Notes: generated from the sequence alone by a model not told the origin. Positions 8,862 to 21,290 are shown, counted from the stretch's first letter. The stretch is DNA of 64,000 bases from Pseudomonas sp. S35 (GCF_009866765.1 NZ_CP019431.1:3720001-3784000), one strand, 5' to 3'. Made by a program: numbers and translations.

Positions 8862-8976
8862 CTTTACTGCGCCGCCGCCCCTCAACAACTGCCATACTGG
8901 CCCGTCCATTGAAATTTGCCCTTGTGGGGGCCAGGTTTCATCAGTGCAGTTAGTTACCTCGAAGGGAAGGCTATAC

Positions 8977-9207
8977 GTGACGGAATTTGATATTGGCGAA
9001 TTTTTTATCCATGGCGACGCAAGGGAAGTAGACGGAGAGTTTCAAGCGGTGATCGTGATGCGCGCCAAGCCGCCGCTGACTACTGTCACGACGCACCAGG
9101 TGGAAAAAGACCGTTGGTTCAAGACACTCGACACCGCTGCCATCGCCGGAAAAGAATCCGCCCTGGCGCTCAAGACTGCCGTAGATTCAGGCGCACTCAC
9201 CTCCTGA
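8977..9207 (+). CDS. Small hypothetical protein, GTG start
   Basis: A 76-residue acidic protein, beginning (M)TEFDIGEFFIHGDAREVDGEF. I prefer the GTG at 8977 because GAAGGGAAGG lies 6 bases upstream, whereas the ATG at 8944 has no such site and adds a basic leader. The sequence looks like a small beta-rich soluble protein of pseudomonads; no function is known to me. It is followed after about 70 bases by a DUF2789 gene in the same direction. Confidence 0.65.
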   Translation: MTEFDIGEFFIHGDAREVDGEFQAVIVMRAKPPLTTVTTHQVEKDRWFKTLDTAAIAGKESALALKTAVDSGALTS

Positions 9208-9279
9208 CAATCTGATCGAACTCTAGCGCGCCCCGGGCCTCCGATGGGTACTGCTTTAAAAAACCGCATGGAGAACCAA

Positions 9280-9516
9280 ATGGACGCGCCGCTACCTACG
9301 CTCGAAACGCTATTTGAACAATTGGGCCTGGACTCAACGCCCGAAGCCATCGATGCGTTCATTGTTGCGCACCCGCTGAGCGACAACGTGAAGCTGGTCG
9401 ATGCGCCCTTCTGGACGCCGCAACAGGCGCAGTTTCTCAAGGAAGAACTGCGCGAAGACGCCGACTGGGCCATCCCGGTGGATGAGCTGAACCAGCGCCT
9501 GCACCAATCGCAGTAA
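9280..9516 (+). CDS. DUF2789 family protein
   Basis: Encodes 78 residues: MDAPLPTLETLFEQLGLDSTPEAIDAFI opens a small helical domain diagnostic of DUF2789, which continues with WTPQQAQFLKEELREDADWA. These are short soluble proteins of unknown function found in many gammaproteobacteria. The ATG at 9280 is preceded by GGAG at seven bases, so it is preferred to in-frame ATGs at 9244 and 9268. It ends 5 bases before the stop of the converging next gene. Confidence 0.82.
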   Translation: MDAPLPTLETLFEQLGLDSTPEAIDAFIVAHPLSDNVKLVDAPFWTPQQAQFLKEELREDADWAIPVDELNQRLHQSQ

Positions 9517-9521
9517 CCGGC

Positions 9522-9725
9522 TCAATGCAGGCTGTCGGACTGCTCCAGGCGTAACAGCACCTGCCAGGCAGCTCTGCATTCCTCGGCCTCATCGCGGCTG
9601 GCGAAGGCGGTGCCGCGCTGCTCGCCATTGAGCAGCACGACCCAACAGGCTTTCTGGCCCAGCGCGCGCAGGGTCTGGGGTACGCCACTGCCGATCATCA
9701 CGGCAATATCGACTTTGTTTTGCAT
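9522..9725 (-). CDS. Small hypothetical protein
   Basis: A 67-residue soluble protein beginning MQNKVDIAVMIGSGVPQTLRALGQK, with WVVLLNGEQRGTAFASRDEAEECRAAWQ in the second half, a pattern of two strands and a helix. It converges on the DUF2789 gene. No domain or function recognised; the coherent alternation of hydrophobic and charged residues supports coding. Confidence 0.65.
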   Translation of the reverse strand: MQNKVDIAVMIGSGVPQTLRALGQKACWVVLLNGEQRGTAFASRDEAEECRAAWQVLLRLEQSDSLH

Positions 9726-9838
9726 GGGCTTCTCGCAGGATTAGTTAGCTGGCTAACAATATGCGCCATGCTACGGTTTTCCTTGCTCTGGAAAAAGCTA
9801 TCCCCGGAATAGCTTCATTGCATAAACAGCAATAATCC

Positions 9839-11455
9839 CTAGCGCGCAGCCTTTGCCCCCTCAGGTTTATACCCCAGGCGCAAGCCGCCCCAATGCCGCC
9901 CCTTGACCATGATCGGTACCGACAGGTCGTGCATCAGCTCGCCGGTATCGCGGGTGTAGGTCTGCAACAACACTGCTTGCTGATGGCTGCCGCAGCGAAT
10001 CCCGGTACGGTCTTCAAACTTGCGCTTGGTGCGGTTCTGCGCCGCATCGACCTGGGCATCGCCGGTCAGCGCCAGAGAAAACGCCTTGTTATGCGTCGGG
10101 ACGTAGCCCTGAGGGGTGCAGGCGATGGCAAACACCAAGCCTTCATGACGCGGCAGCAGCGCTTCCTGGATCGCTGGCAGGACCTGATCGGTATAGCCAT
10201 CGAACCGCGTGTGATATTTGCTTGGACGGGTGTTGGGAATCGGCGTGTAACTGCGATCGAACAGGTCTTCCAGGCTGATGCGGCTTTGCTGCACATCCGC
10301 TTCAAATTGCGCGCTGATGCGGCTGGCGCCCTCACGCGCCAGGTCGTAGACGCGCTGGTGGTAGTCATCCAGCCCGACCTGCGCCAAACGCTCGCTGATG
10401 GTTTCGGCCTGGCCTTCCATTTGCACTGCGGCCTCAGCCAACTGGCGGGTTTGCTGGTCGCTCACGTCAAGATCGCTGCGCATCTGCTCCACGGCATGGA
10501 ACAGGCTGTCGAGCTGGGCGCGGTTGGTGTCGGTGCCTTGGGCGATTTCATTGACCTGCCCTTCTACATCCGCCGCCAGGCTGGCGATGCTGTGCAACTG
10601 CTCGCCTGCCTGCTCAACCTGCTCCACGCCAGTGTGCAGGTCCGCCGACAATTGGCGAATCTGCTCCACCACCTGGGCGGTGCGCTGCTGGATATCCGCC
10701 ACCATCACCCCGACTTCATCGGTGGCCGTGGCCGTACGACCGGCCAGCCCGCGCACTTCGTCCGCCACCACGGCGAACCCACGCCCATGCTCGCCAGCGC
10801 GCGCTGCTTCAATGGCCGCGTTAAGCGCCAGCAGGTTGGTCTGGCTGGCGATGGACTGGATCACCAGGGTGACGCGCTGGATTTCTTCACTGCGCTGGCT
10901 CAAGGCCTCGATCAGCTCGCGGCTCGCGTTGGCGCGCTGGCTGAGCTGGTGCATGCGGGTAATCGACTGGGCCAGCACTTCACGACCTTGCGTGCTGCGC
11001 TGATGGGCTTGGCTCGCCGCGCCCAAAGCCTCGCGGCTGAGTTGGGAGGTGACTTTCTCGGTGCCGATCATCACTTCGGCGCTGCTGACAATTTGCTTGG
11101 CCGCGCTCAATTGCGACTGCACGCGTGCAGCCAGTTGCTTGACCGAATAGGCCACGCCGGCGGCGGACAGGGCGTTGTGGCTGGTGGTATAGGACAGGTC
11201 GCGGGTCAGCTCGCCAATGGCATCGGTGGCAGCAGACGGTGCAATCACAGGCTTGGGGCTTTTCAGGCGAGGCAGCCAGATCACCAGCACGGCCAGTGGT
11301 AGGCAAACGTAGAGCGGCAAGCTGGCAAATGCCAGGCCCAGCAGTACCAGCACCAGGGCGGTGCTCTGCATAAGCGGCGTCAGCCAGCCGGGCAACACGC
11401 GCACCACCGTGTGCGGTGGCACTGCTGCGCCCATCAGAGTTCCGTCTCCAGCCAT
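9839..11455 (-). CDS. Methyl-accepting chemotaxis protein with C-terminal cytoplasmic sensor domain
   Basis: Chemoreceptor of about 538 residues. Two adjacent hydrophobic segments lie near the N-terminus ([30 protein letters not shown]) with almost no periplasmic loop. The conserved signalling hairpin tip ([20 protein letters not shown], then [15 protein letters not shown]) lies in the middle. The last ~150 residues (from about [20 protein letters not shown]) form a separate soluble domain with [15 protein letters not shown] and [19 protein letters not shown], found at the C-terminus of a class of receptors and probably a ligand sensor. It should bind CheW/CheA and control flagellar motility or a related path from inside the cell. 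Start at 11455 has GGGGTAA upstream; longer starts (ATG 11479, GTG 11503) are possible. Confidence 0.9.
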   Translation of the reverse strand: MAGDGTLMGAAVPPHTVVRVLPGWLTPLMQSTALVLVLLGLAFASLPLYVCLPLAVLVIWLPRLKSPKPVIAPSAATDAIGELTRDLSYTTSHNALSAAGVAYSVKQLAARVQSQLSAAKQIVSSAEVMIGTEKVTSQLSREALGAASQAHQRSTQGREVLAQSITRMHQLSQRANASRELIEALSQRSEEIQRVTLVIQSIASQTNLLALNAAIEAARAGEHGRGFAVVADEVRGLAGRTATATDEVGVMVADIQQRTAQVVEQIRQLSADLHTGVEQVEQAGEQLHSIASLAADVEGQVNEIAQGTDTNRAQLDSLFHAVEQMRSDLDVSDQQTRQLAEAAVQMEGQAETISERLAQVGLDDYHQRVYDLAREGASRISAQFEADVQQSRISLEDLFDRSYTPIPNTRPSKYHTRFDGYTDQVLPAIQEALLPRHEGLVFAIACTPQGYVPTHNKAFSLALTGDAQVDAAQNRTKRKFEDRTGIRCGSHQQAVLLQTYTRDTGELMHDLSVPIMVKGRHWGGLRLGYKPEGAKAAR

Positions 11456-11617
11456 CTTCGTTACCCCACTGTTTGTCATTATTATCTGCGCATTAAACGC
11501 CACTATCAGGCCATTATCTATGGGCCTTTAGTGGGGTAACGTGCAGTAGATCAATAGACGGGGCGTAACGGGTCTTTCTCCGGGGAACCGCGGGTGCGGC
11601 CCCCCAGCTTCACCGCA

Positions 11618-12022
11618 TCAGGCTTGGCGCTGGTGCTTGTCGATCTGCTCGTGGCGCTCTTGCGCTTCGATGCAGTACTTGGTGGTCGGGCTGATCAGCA
11701 GGCGCTTGAGGCCGATAGGCTCGCCGCTGTCGTCGCACCAGCCAAAGGAATCTTCCTTGATGCGCTCCAGTGCGCGTTCAAGCTGCGGCAACATACGCTG
11801 GTCGCGGTCGATGGCATTGACCAGCCAGGTACGCTCTTCTTCCACGGAAGCGGCGTCGGCCGGGTCAGCCGGGGTGTCCAGGCTTTCAATGGCGATACGG
11901 TTCTGTTCAATGCGCTCGTGGTGTTCCACTTTCATGTCTTGCAGCAACTGCTCAAAAAAAGCGTGCTGTTCGGCATTCATGTAGTCATCCGCCGGCATGG
12001 CCAGCAACTTTTCCTTTGTCAT
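11618..12022 (-). CDS. dksA2: DksA/TraR family RNA-polymerase-binding protein, DksA2-like
   Basis: Encodes 134 residues, the length of the P. aeruginosa DksA2 paralogue. The coiled-coil tip carries DPADAA, matching the D-x-x-D-x-A motif through which DksA acts in the RNA polymerase secondary channel together with ppGpp. The C-terminal zinc-finger region reads FGWCDDSGEPI...TTKYCIEAQE, so only two of the four canonical cysteines remain. That fits the zinc-independent paralogue, which replaces DksA when zinc is scarce (known from P. aeruginosa). I saw no clear Zur box upstream. The start MTKEKLLAMP is chosen over a longer frame to 12121. Confidence 0.85.
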   Translation of the reverse strand: MTKEKLLAMPADDYMNAEQHAFFEQLLQDMKVEHHERIEQNRIAIESLDTPADPADAASVEEERTWLVNAIDRDQRMLPQLERALERIKEDSFGWCDDSGEPIGLKRLLISPTTKYCIEAQERHEQIDKHQRQA

Positions 12023-12359
12023 TGATTTCTCTATAAAAAATACGTGCATTAAGGCGAATAAGGGAGCGTTCCGGCCGACCTGTGCAGGTCTCGGAAGGGC
12101 GCCATCCGTTCCAAGCGCCACCCGGCACTCAATTTACGAGGGGCGGCAGTCTAAGGCCGACTTGAGGGCGCAGCAACTGAAAAGACAGGCATTTTTTCCG
12201 ATACAACCCCAAAAGGCACCAGAGCGGGCTTGGTGAACGGTCATCGGAGTGCGTTTATAGCAGGAAAGTTCGTAGAGCAGCTATAAGCCGCAAGCTGCAA
12301 GCGACAAGCTGTAAAGCTCATCGACTTGCCGCTTGCGGCTTATCGCCAACCGCTACCCG
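12023..12359. other. 337-bp spacer between dksA2-like gene and inositol permease
   Basis: Holds the dksA2 promoter region (AT-rich stretch near 12030-12045) and the REP-like element at 12283-12343. Open frames here are shadows without ribosome-binding sites. No terminator with a U-run is visible. Confidence 0.5.
12283..12343. repeat. REP-like imperfect hairpin of the AAGCCGCAAGC type
   Basis: ATAAGCCGCAAGC at 12283-12295 and its exact complement GCTTGCGGCTTAT at 12331-12343 frame a run of degenerate copies (AGCTGCAAGCGACAAGCTGTAAAGC). This is a repeat class distinct from the GTGGGAGG REPINs and is common at operon ends in pseudomonads. It lies just downstream of the sugar permease gene. Confidence 0.7.
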
Positions 12360-13382
12360 TCAGCGTTTGAGCTTGCGCTTGTTGCGGTATTGGTCGATCA
12401 CCACTGCCACCACAATGATCAAGCCCTTGATGATGTCCTGGATGTACGCATCCACCCCCACGAAGGTAAACCCACTGGCCATCACCCCAAGGATCAGCGC
12501 ACCGATCACCGTGCCAGTGATGCGCCCTACCCCGCCCGCCAGGCTGGTGCCGCCGATTACCGCTGCGGCAATCGCATCCAGCTCATAGGACATGCCCATG
12601 CCCGCCTGCCCAGTGGCAGCGCGTGCCGAAGCCACCACACCGGCCAGGCCTGCCAGGAGGCCGGCGATGCTGTAGACGATGATCAGGTGACGCTTGACGT
12701 TGATCCCCGAGGTCCGCGCCGCCTGCATGTTGCCGCCAATGGCGTAGGTGTACTTGCCGTACTTGGTGTAGCGCAGGGCAATGTGGAAGATTACCGCCAC
12801 CACCAGGAAGATGATCACCGGCATCGCGCCGTGGCCGATGGCCGTGTACGAATCCGAGAGCATGCTCACCGGCTGGCCTTCGGTGTAGTAACGCGCCAGG
12901 CCACGGGCCGACACCATCATGCCGAGTGTCGCGATAAACGGCGGGATACCGGTGACGGCGATGATGCTGCCGTTGATCGCCCCCGCCAATAGCCCCACAC
13001 CCAAGCCCATCGCCACGGGGATCCACACCGGCAGATCGGTCAAGCTTGGGAACACGGCCCGGGAAAAATCGGAAGTCTGCGCCAAGCTGGCAGCGATCAT
13101 CGCCGACAGCGCCAGCACGGAGCCGGACGACAAATCGATCCCCGTGGTAATGATTACCTGGGTCACGCCAATCGCCAGCAGGCCGATGATCGACACTTGC
13201 AGGATCATCAGCACCAGGCGCTGGGAGTTCATCAAGAAGCTCTGGTCACGCACGATCCAGCCGAACAACTCGAACACCAGGCCGATGCCGATCAGCACCA
13301 GGAAGATGCTCAGCTCGGTGGGCAGTCGCCGCCGGTGCTTGACCGGGGCCGTGGCAGGCTTGTTGTCTGTTATTGCGTTCAT
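12360..13382 (-). CDS. Sugar ABC transporter permease (RbsC/IatP-like), probable inositol importer
   Basis: Inner-membrane permease of about 340 residues with eight to ten hydrophobic segments and the BPD_transp_2 signature GTSLAGGVGRITGTVIGALILGV near residues 262-285. It would form the channel of an RbsABC-type importer with the ATPase encoded 31 bases upstream and the binding protein before that. Its place at the end of the iol run makes myo-inositol, or a related cyclitol, the likely substrate; that is context, not direct evidence. The ATG at 13382 is preceded by AAGGTG; an upstream TTG at 13388 is less likely. Confidence 0.88.
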   Translation of the reverse strand: MNAITDNKPATAPVKHRRRLPTELSIFLVLIGIGLVFELFGWIVRDQSFLMNSQRLVLMILQVSIIGLLAIGVTQVIITTGIDLSSGSVLALSAMIAASLAQTSDFSRAVFPSLTDLPVWIPVAMGLGVGLLAGAINGSIIAVTGIPPFIATLGMMVSARGLARYYTEGQPVSMLSDSYTAIGHGAMPVIIFLVVAVIFHIALRYTKYGKYTYAIGGNMQAARTSGINVKRHLIIVYSIAGLLAGLAGVVASARAATGQAGMGMSYELDAIAAAVIGGTSLAGGVGRITGTVIGALILGVMASGFTFVGVDAYIQDIIKGLIIVVAVVIDQYRNKRKLKR

Positions 13383-13413
13383 AGCCAATCACCTTCTTAT
13401 TCTGTGCAATTCT

Positions 13414-14967
13414 TCAGTGGACCACGGACATACCGGAGGCCAACTGCATGACTTTTTCCTGGGTCGCATCCGCACGGTCCAGGGTGCCCATCAGTTCACC
13501 TTCGTGCATCACCATCACCCGATCGCTCATGCCCAGCACTTCAGGCAGCTCCGAGGAAATCATGATTACCGCCATGCCTTCGCTGGCGAGGAAGGAGATC
13601 AAGCGATAGATCTCGGCCTTGGCCCCGACGTCAATGCCCCGGGTCGGCTCATCCAGGATCAGTAGCCGTGGATTGGTCATCAGCCAACGGGCGAGCAAGG
13701 CTTTTTGCTGGTTGCCACCGGACAAGGTGTCGATGCACTGCTCCAGCGAAGGGGTTTTCACCCGCAGCTTCTTGCACATGTCTTCACACAAGGCACGCAG
13801 GGCTTTCTGCTGGATAAAGCCGTTGCCCGAATAATGCGGCAACACCGCCATCTCCATGTTTTCCAGCACCGACAGGCACGGGAACAGGCCACTGAGCTTG
13901 CGGTCCTCGGTCAACAGCGCAAAGCCTTTCTCGATGGCCATGTGCGGGTCGGTAATGCGCACGGCAGCGCCATCCAGGGTGATCTGCCCGCTGCTGCTGG
14001 GGGTGATGCCAAAGATGGTTTCCGCCACGTTGGTGCGGCCCGAACCCATCAGCCCGGCAATACCCAGGATCTCGCCAGCATGCAGGTCGAAGGAGACGTC
14101 CTTGAACACGCCGTCCAGGGTCAGGTCGCGCACCGACATCAGCAGCTCGCCAATAGGCGTCTCGCGCACCGGGAACAACTGGCTCAGCTCACGGCCCACC
14201 ATCATCGAGATCAGGCTGTCGCTGTTCATGGTGTCGGCACGTTGCAGCCCGATGTACTGACCGTCGCGGAACACCGCCACTTCATCGGCGATGGCAAACA
14301 CTTCGTTCATTTTATGGGTGATGTAGACGATGCCTTTGCCCTGGGACTTGAGGTCGGCGATGATCGAAAACAGGTGGGCCACTTCCTTCTCGGTAATCGC
14401 CGAGGTGGGCTCATCCATGATCAGGATGTCGGAGTCGTAGGACACCGCCTTGGCGATCTCGACCATCTGCCGCTCGGCGATGCTCAGGTTGCCGACCTGT
14501 TCTTCAGGGTCGAGGTTGATCCGCAGGCGCGCCAGCAACTCGGCGGTGCAGCGGTGCATTTCGCGGTGGTTGACCATGTGCAGGCTGTTGAGCTGTTCGC
14601 GGCCAATCCAAATGTTCTCGGCGATGCTCATGTGCGGCATCAGGTTGAGTTCCTGGTGGATCATCGCGATCCCCGCCTTCTGCGCCGCCAGGGGTGTTTC
14701 AAACACGATCGGCTTGCCACGCAGGCGGATTTCGCCGGCGTCGGGCTGGTAGATGCCGGCGATGATTTTCATCAAGGTCGACTTGCCCGCACCGTTCTCG
14801 CCCATCAGCGCCAGCACGGTGCCTGGGCGCACACGCAATTGCACGTCGGCCAGGGCCACGACGCCGGGAAAGCCTTTGCTGATGTTGACGATTTCCAGCA
14901 GGTAGGGTTCTTCCAGCGGCAGCGGCTGGATACCGGGGGGCTGCGAGACAGCGGCTTGAGCGAGCAT
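13414..14967 (-). CDS. Sugar ABC transporter ATP-binding protein, double-domain (RbsA/IatA-like)
   Basis: Encodes about 517 residues with two ABC domains. The first has Walker [10 protein letters not shown], signature LSIAERQ and Walker B ILIMDEPT; the second has [15 protein letters not shown] and [14 protein letters not shown], with a degenerate Walker A (GLMGSGRTN), as usual for CUT2-family ATPases. It energises the importer formed with the neighbouring permease and binding protein. The ATG at 14967 is chosen because a GGAG box lies upstream and because an intercistronic hairpin occupies 14985-15008; a start at 14997 would put that hairpin inside the reading frame. Confidence 0.9.
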   Translation of the reverse strand: MLAQAAVSQPPGIQPLPLEEPYLLEIVNISKGFPGVVALADVQLRVRPGTVLALMGENGAGKSTLMKIIAGIYQPDAGEIRLRGKPIVFETPLAAQKAGIAMIHQELNLMPHMSIAENIWIGREQLNSLHMVNHREMHRCTAELLARLRINLDPEEQVGNLSIAERQMVEIAKAVSYDSDILIMDEPTSAITEKEVAHLFSIIADLKSQGKGIVYITHKMNEVFAIADEVAVFRDGQYIGLQRADTMNSDSLISMMVGRELSQLFPVRETPIGELLMSVRDLTLDGVFKDVSFDLHAGEILGIAGLMGSGRTNVAETIFGITPSSSGQITLDGAAVRITDPHMAIEKGFALLTEDRKLSGLFPCLSVLENMEMAVLPHYSGNGFIQQKALRALCEDMCKKLRVKTPSLEQCIDTLSGGNQQKALLARWLMTNPRLLILDEPTRGIDVGAKAEIYRLISFLASEGMAVIMISSELPEVLGMSDRVMVMHEGELMGTLDRADATQEKVMQLASGMSVVH

Positions 14968-14984
14968 AGGGAGGTACTCCATCA

Positions 14985-15008
14985 GCAGGGCGGGCACGAC
15001 CGCCCTGC
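14985..15008 (-). promoter_or_regulatory. Intercistronic stem-loop between binding-protein and ATPase genes
   Basis: GCAGGGCGG and CCGCCCTGC form a perfect 9-bp stem with a 6-base loop, just after the binding-protein stop. There is no U-run. Such hairpins after binding-protein genes commonly protect the upstream mRNA, giving more binding protein than ATPase and permease. Confidence 0.6.
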
Positions 15009-15032
15009 CGGTTTATTGTTGTTATGTCAGGG

Positions 15033-15962
15033 CTACTTGAATTCTTTGACGTTGTCCGGCGTGATCAGCCGGAACGGGATCACCACGTTCTGCTCGATGG
15101 GCTCGTTTTTGGCCATCTTGCGCGCCGTCTCCACCGACTTGTCCGCCTGGCCCTTGGCGTCCTGGAAGGCCGACACGGTCATGTCGCCTTTGCTGATCGC
15201 GTTCAGGCCGTCCGGCGTACCGTCCACACCGGCGATTAATACGCCTTTCTTGCCCGCCGATTTGAGGGCCATGGCAGCACCAATCGCCATCTCATCGTTG
15301 TTGGACAACACCGCCTGGAAGTCGCGGCCCTGGGTCAGCCAATCGTTGACCAGGGTCATGCCTTTGTCACGCGACCAGATACCGGTCTGTTCCTGTTCGA
15401 TCTTGATACCGGGGTACTTGGCCAGTACTTCCTTGACGCCCTTGGTGCGGTTGGTGGTGGAGTTGTTCGCCAGGTCGCCCAGCAGGATCACGATGTTGCC
15501 CTTGCCGTCGAGTTTTTCGGCGATGTACTGCATTTGCAGCTTGCCCGCCTCGACATCGTCGGAAATCACTGCCGCGACGCCCGGGGCCAGTGTCGGGCTG
15601 TCCGGACGACGGTTGACGAACACCAGCGGGATTTTCGCGGCCGTGGCGGCCTTGATGATGTTCGCGGTCGACGCGGTATCCACCGGGTTGACGATGATGG
15701 CATCGACCTTCTGGCTGATAAAGTTCTCTACTTGGCTCAGTTGTTTCACCACGTCGGCGCGGGCGTCTTCGAACTGCAGCTGCACGCCGTCGCCTTTCGG
15801 ATAGGACTTGGCTTGCTTGTCCATGTCTTCGCGCAAGTAGGTGAGGAAGGTGTCATCGAAGGCGGACATGCTCACGCCTATCTTCAGGTCGGCAGCCGAG
15901 GCAACACCGCTGGCGAGCAGCATCGACAGGGCCAGCGCGGTAAAACGGATCGGGGTCTTCAT
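15033..15962 (-). CDS. Periplasmic sugar/inositol-binding protein (Peripla_BP_4, IbpA-like)
   Basis: A 309-residue ABC binding protein with signal peptide MKTPIRFTALALSMLLASG to ...VASAA (about 23). The mature part shows the CUT2 sugar-binding fold: DLKIGVSMSAFDDTFLTYLRE at the start, QKVDAIIVNPVDTASTANII near 85-104, and AVLSNNDEMAIGAAMAL and IAGVDGTPDGLNAI in the second lobe. It would deliver the ligand to the ATPase/permease pair downstream. The flanking iol genes argue for myo-inositol. A 353-base spacer with candidate IolR operators lies upstream, so the transporter may have its own promoter. Confidence 0.9.
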   Translation of the reverse strand: MKTPIRFTALALSMLLASGVASAADLKIGVSMSAFDDTFLTYLREDMDKQAKSYPKGDGVQLQFEDARADVVKQLSQVENFISQKVDAIIVNPVDTASTANIIKAATAAKIPLVFVNRRPDSPTLAPGVAAVISDDVEAGKLQMQYIAEKLDGKGNIVILLGDLANNSTTNRTKGVKEVLAKYPGIKIEQEQTGIWSRDKGMTLVNDWLTQGRDFQAVLSNNDEMAIGAAMALKSAGKKGVLIAGVDGTPDGLNAISKGDMTVSAFQDAKGQADKSVETARKMAKNEPIEQNVVIPFRLITPDNVKEFK

Positions 15963-16315
15963 GAACGGTCTGTCTCCACTTTCTTGTTGGTTTTTTGGAC
16001 GTTGCGTTTATCAGAGCTCGGCGGGCAGTCGTACGACCGGTGCGCCAGGAATGCAGCAGACCAGCGCGCCTTTGTTTTCGACGCACAGCACATTAAGGAA
16101 GGAGAAGTAGAACGGCCGGGCGCGGGGCAGACCGCGTGGCGTGTGAGCAGGGCGTAAAACTCGCAGTACAGCGTTGAAGATTTTCATCTGACGGTACCTG
16201 GTTGTTTTTGATCTTGTTTTTGTTGAGTCGTCGGGGTCGAGCCCAAGACGTACTTTATGCAACCTGGAAAAGACTTTATTGGAAAATAATTTCCATATCA
16301 ACCTGTTTTAGAATT
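15963..16315. other. 353-bp spacer upstream of inositol transporter genes
   Basis: Contains two AT-rich inverted repeats near its right end (16280-16295 and 16309-16323, the second overlapping the preceding stop codon) and a possible 58-codon open frame beginning at 16187 on the minus strand (MKIFNAVLRVLRPAH). That frame has only a weak ribosome-binding site and no recognised domain, so I do not call it a gene. The spacer most likely carries the transporter promoter. Confidence 0.5.
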
Positions 16316-16323
16316 TTATTCTA
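16280..16323. promoter_or_regulatory. Candidate IolR operators upstream of inositol transporter
   Basis: TGGAAAATAATTTCCA (16280-16295) is a 6-4-6 inverted repeat that matches the site upstream of iolC (TGGAATATTTTTTCCA) at 13 of 16 positions with the same spacing. A second repeat, TAGAAT-TTT-ATTCTA, lies at 16309-16323. Binding by the local RpiR-type regulator is inferred from this recurrence. Confidence 0.55.
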
Positions 16324-17344
16324 TTTTTGTTGAAACCACCTGCTGGCGCTCGGCGCTCAGGCGTGCGGCGTCCAATATACGGGTGGTTTCCAGCGCGTCA
16401 TAGGCGTCTACCGGTAAAGGTCCCTGCCCTTGCACAGCGGTTTGCAACTGGCGGTAGAACTGCGTCCAGCAGCCCTTTTCCGACGGCACCCGTTCACGCT
16501 CATCCCCTTGCTCGAACCAGCCCCAGCGTCGGTGCTCCTCGGCGCCCCAGTGCTCGCCTTCGGTTTTTGGCGATTTGCCGGCCATCAGCGCTTCTTCCTG
16601 GCCGTCGAGCCCGTCGACGGTGTAGCAACCCAAGCTGCCACTCACACGAAAGCGCGGCGCCTGGCTGTTTTGCAGGGCATTGCCCCATAGATGGGAAATC
16701 ACGCCGCTGGCGTGGGTCAGGGAGACGAAAAAACCGTGGTCGACGCTGGGGTGTTCTGCGCTGTAGTGCAATTGTGCAAACACCCGATCCACCGGGCCGA
16801 ACAGTTGCAGCGCCTGGTCCACCAAGTGGCTGCCAAGGTCGCGCAACCAACCGCCACCACTGGCATTGCCCACGGCTTGCGGGCTGTAGCGTTCGACCCG
16901 GGATTCAAAACGGCTGACGGTGCCCAGGGCACCGGCGTCGATCAGCTTGCGCAGGGTCAGGTAGTCCGAGTCCCAGCGCCGGTTCTGGTAGACGCTGAGC
17001 AGCACTTCATGGCGTTCAGCGGCGGTGATCAGCGCCTGGGCCTGTTCGGCATTGGCGGCAAAGGGTTTGTCGCTGACCACCGCGACGCCGTGTTCGATGG
17101 CTTCCAGCACCAGGGCCGGGCGGCCCTTGAGGGTGGTGGAGATCACCAGGGCGTCGACACCGGCTTCGACGATCTGGCCGATGGAGTTGAAGGCCGCCAG
17201 GCCAGGGTGGTCGGATGCCAGCTGTTGGCGGCGCTCGGGGGAGCGTGTAACGACGCCAACAAACGTGGCGCCAGGCAATGTTGCAATCAGCGGCGCATGA
17301 AAAAAGCGCCCTCCATGGCCGTAGCCGACTAGTCCGATTCGCAT
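16316..17344 (-). CDS. Gfo/Idh/MocA family NAD(P)-dependent oxidoreductase
   Basis: Encodes about 342 residues with an N-terminal Rossmann fold (GLVGYGHGGRFFHAPLI, residues 4-20), the VVSDKPFAANA segment near 92 (the EKP-like motif with D for E) and a C-terminal substrate domain. The family includes inositol, scyllo-inositol and glucose dehydrogenases. Located between iolG and the inositol importer, it may oxidise a second inositol isomer or an inositol derivative, but the substrate cannot be read from the sequence. Start at ATG 17344 with AGGAG seven bases upstream; an upstream TTG is in frame. Confidence 0.87.
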   Translation of the reverse strand: MRIGLVGYGHGGRFFHAPLIATLPGATFVGVVTRSPERRQQLASDHPGLAAFNSIGQIVEAGVDALVISTTLKGRPALVLEAIEHGVAVVSDKPFAANAEQAQALITAAERHEVLLSVYQNRRWDSDYLTLRKLIDAGALGTVSRFESRVERYSPQAVGNASGGGWLRDLGSHLVDQALQLFGPVDRVFAQLHYSAEHPSVDHGFFVSLTHASGVISHLWGNALQNSQAPRFRVSGSLGCYTVDGLDGQEEALMAGKSPKTEGEHWGAEEHRRWGWFEQGDERERVPSEKGCWTQFYRQLQTAVQGQGPLPVDAYDALETTRILDAARLSAERQQVVSTKIE

Positions 17345-17381
17345 GATCAACTCCTGAATTGAATTGCAAACCCAATCAACC

Positions 17382-17467
17382 GTGGGAGGGGGCTTGCCCC
17401 CGATGAGGGAGTCTCAGTGGATGCATCTATAACTGACACAGTGTCATCGGGGGCAAGCCCCTCCCAC
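17382..17467. repeat. REPIN (paired REP arms)
   Basis: Left arm GTGGGAGGGGGCTTGCCCCC followed by GATG (17382-17405) and an inverted right arm (17445-17467) surround a 39-base centre. It sits in the gap between iolG and the downstream oxidoreductase gene and could form a large hairpin in the transcript. Confidence 0.85.
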
Positions 17468-17479
17468 ATTGACCGAGTG

Positions 17480-20441
<2,962 letters not shown>

Positions 20442-20451
20442 GTCGCGCCCC

Positions 20452-21267
20452 TTAACGATTTTGCAGGTGGGCAATGCTTGCGCCCAACGCCTGTTGGATA
20501 TCCGCCAACTCATGCACGCTGCTCGCAAACGGCTCGAACGACAGGTAGCCGCTGTAACCGGTGCTGAGCAAGGTGTCGATCTGCGCGGCATTGCCGAGGA
20601 TATCGCCCTCGCCCACCAGCACGCGGTGGCCGTCGCGGATCGAGTTGAGCGGCGCCTCGGCATCTTCCACGCCGGAGATATGCACCAGGCCGGTCAGTTC
20701 CGGGAAGAACTCGTGCTCATTGGCCAAGTGGTGGTGAAAGGTGTCATGCACCACACGGAACACATCCAGGCCACCGATGGATTTGATCGCGTCCACCGCC
20801 ACACGCTTGCGGCGCAGGGCGGACTCTTCGAAGCCCAGGGGCTCGACGAAACCGAGAATCCCGTACTCACGCAGGATCGGCGCCAGTTCGCTCAGCGCGG
20901 TGCGCAAGCCGGCGGCGCGCTGGGCGTCGTTGCGGGTGTCGCCCGGCTCATTCAGCGGGCACATCACCAGCCCTTGGGCGCCGCACTCACGGGCGTAGGT
21001 GGCGAGCTTGATCGCCTGGGCGCGGCGTTCGTCATTCCACACATCAAAGGGGTACAGCGCGTTGATCGACAGCACCGTGATGCCCTGCACCGCGCACAAC
21101 TCACGCACGCGGCTGGCCGGGGTGCCGTATTCGATTTCACGGTTCTTGAGGTCATTGCGGATTTCGATGGCATCGCACTTGAGCGCGGCCGCCAACTGGA
21201 TGAAATCCGGCAGGGACAGATTCGGTGCAACCATGCGGTTCAGGGCAAAGCGTAGAGGCGACTTCAT
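20452..21267 (-). CDS. iolI: Inosose isomerase-like TIM-barrel protein
   Basis: Encodes 271 residues of the xylose-isomerase-like (AP endonuclease 2) TIM-barrel family. It begins [22 protein letters not shown], and the metal-binding candidates include [22 protein letters not shown] and HISGVEDAE. In Bacillus, IolI interconverts 2-keto- and 1-keto-myo-inositol; the same role is likely here given the position between iolB and iolD. It is distinguished from IolE, which is present separately upstream. IolH-like naming is also used for related proteins, so the symbol is probable rather than certain. Confidence 0.85.
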   Translation of the reverse strand: MKSPLRFALNRMVAPNLSLPDFIQLAAALKCDAIEIRNDLKNREIEYGTPASRVRELCAVQGITVLSINALYPFDVWNDERRAQAIKLATYARECGAQGLVMCPLNEPGDTRNDAQRAAGLRTALSELAPILREYGILGFVEPLGFEESALRRKRVAVDAIKSIGGLDVFRVVHDTFHHHLANEHEFFPELTGLVHISGVEDAEAPLNSIRDGHRVLVGEGDILGNAAQIDTLLSTGYSGYLSFEPFASSVHELADIQQALGASIAHLQNR

Positions 21268-21290
21268 TGTTGTTCTCCGTCCAAAACCGC

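Noticed and set aside
11504..11617. Possible terminator downstream of the dksA2-like gene
   Set aside because: Only a 4-bp CCGC/GCGG stem with no U-run could be found.
11997..12236. 79-codon plus-strand frame upstream of the dksA2-like gene
   Set aside because: Begins inside the opposite gene, no ribosome-binding site and no coherent protein pattern.
12023..12300. Zur operator upstream of the dksA2-like gene
   Set aside because: No GTTATnnnATAAC-type palindrome was seen in the region.
13705..15804. 699-codon plus-strand frame across the ABC transporter genes
   Set aside because: Runs opposite to two clear genes and their intergenic hairpin; low-complexity His/Gln/Asp composition and no start signal.
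16011..16187. Possible 58-codon gene between the inositol-binding protein and the oxidoreductase
   Set aside because: Weak ribosome-binding site, basic low-information sequence and overlap with a promoter region; not enough to call a gene.
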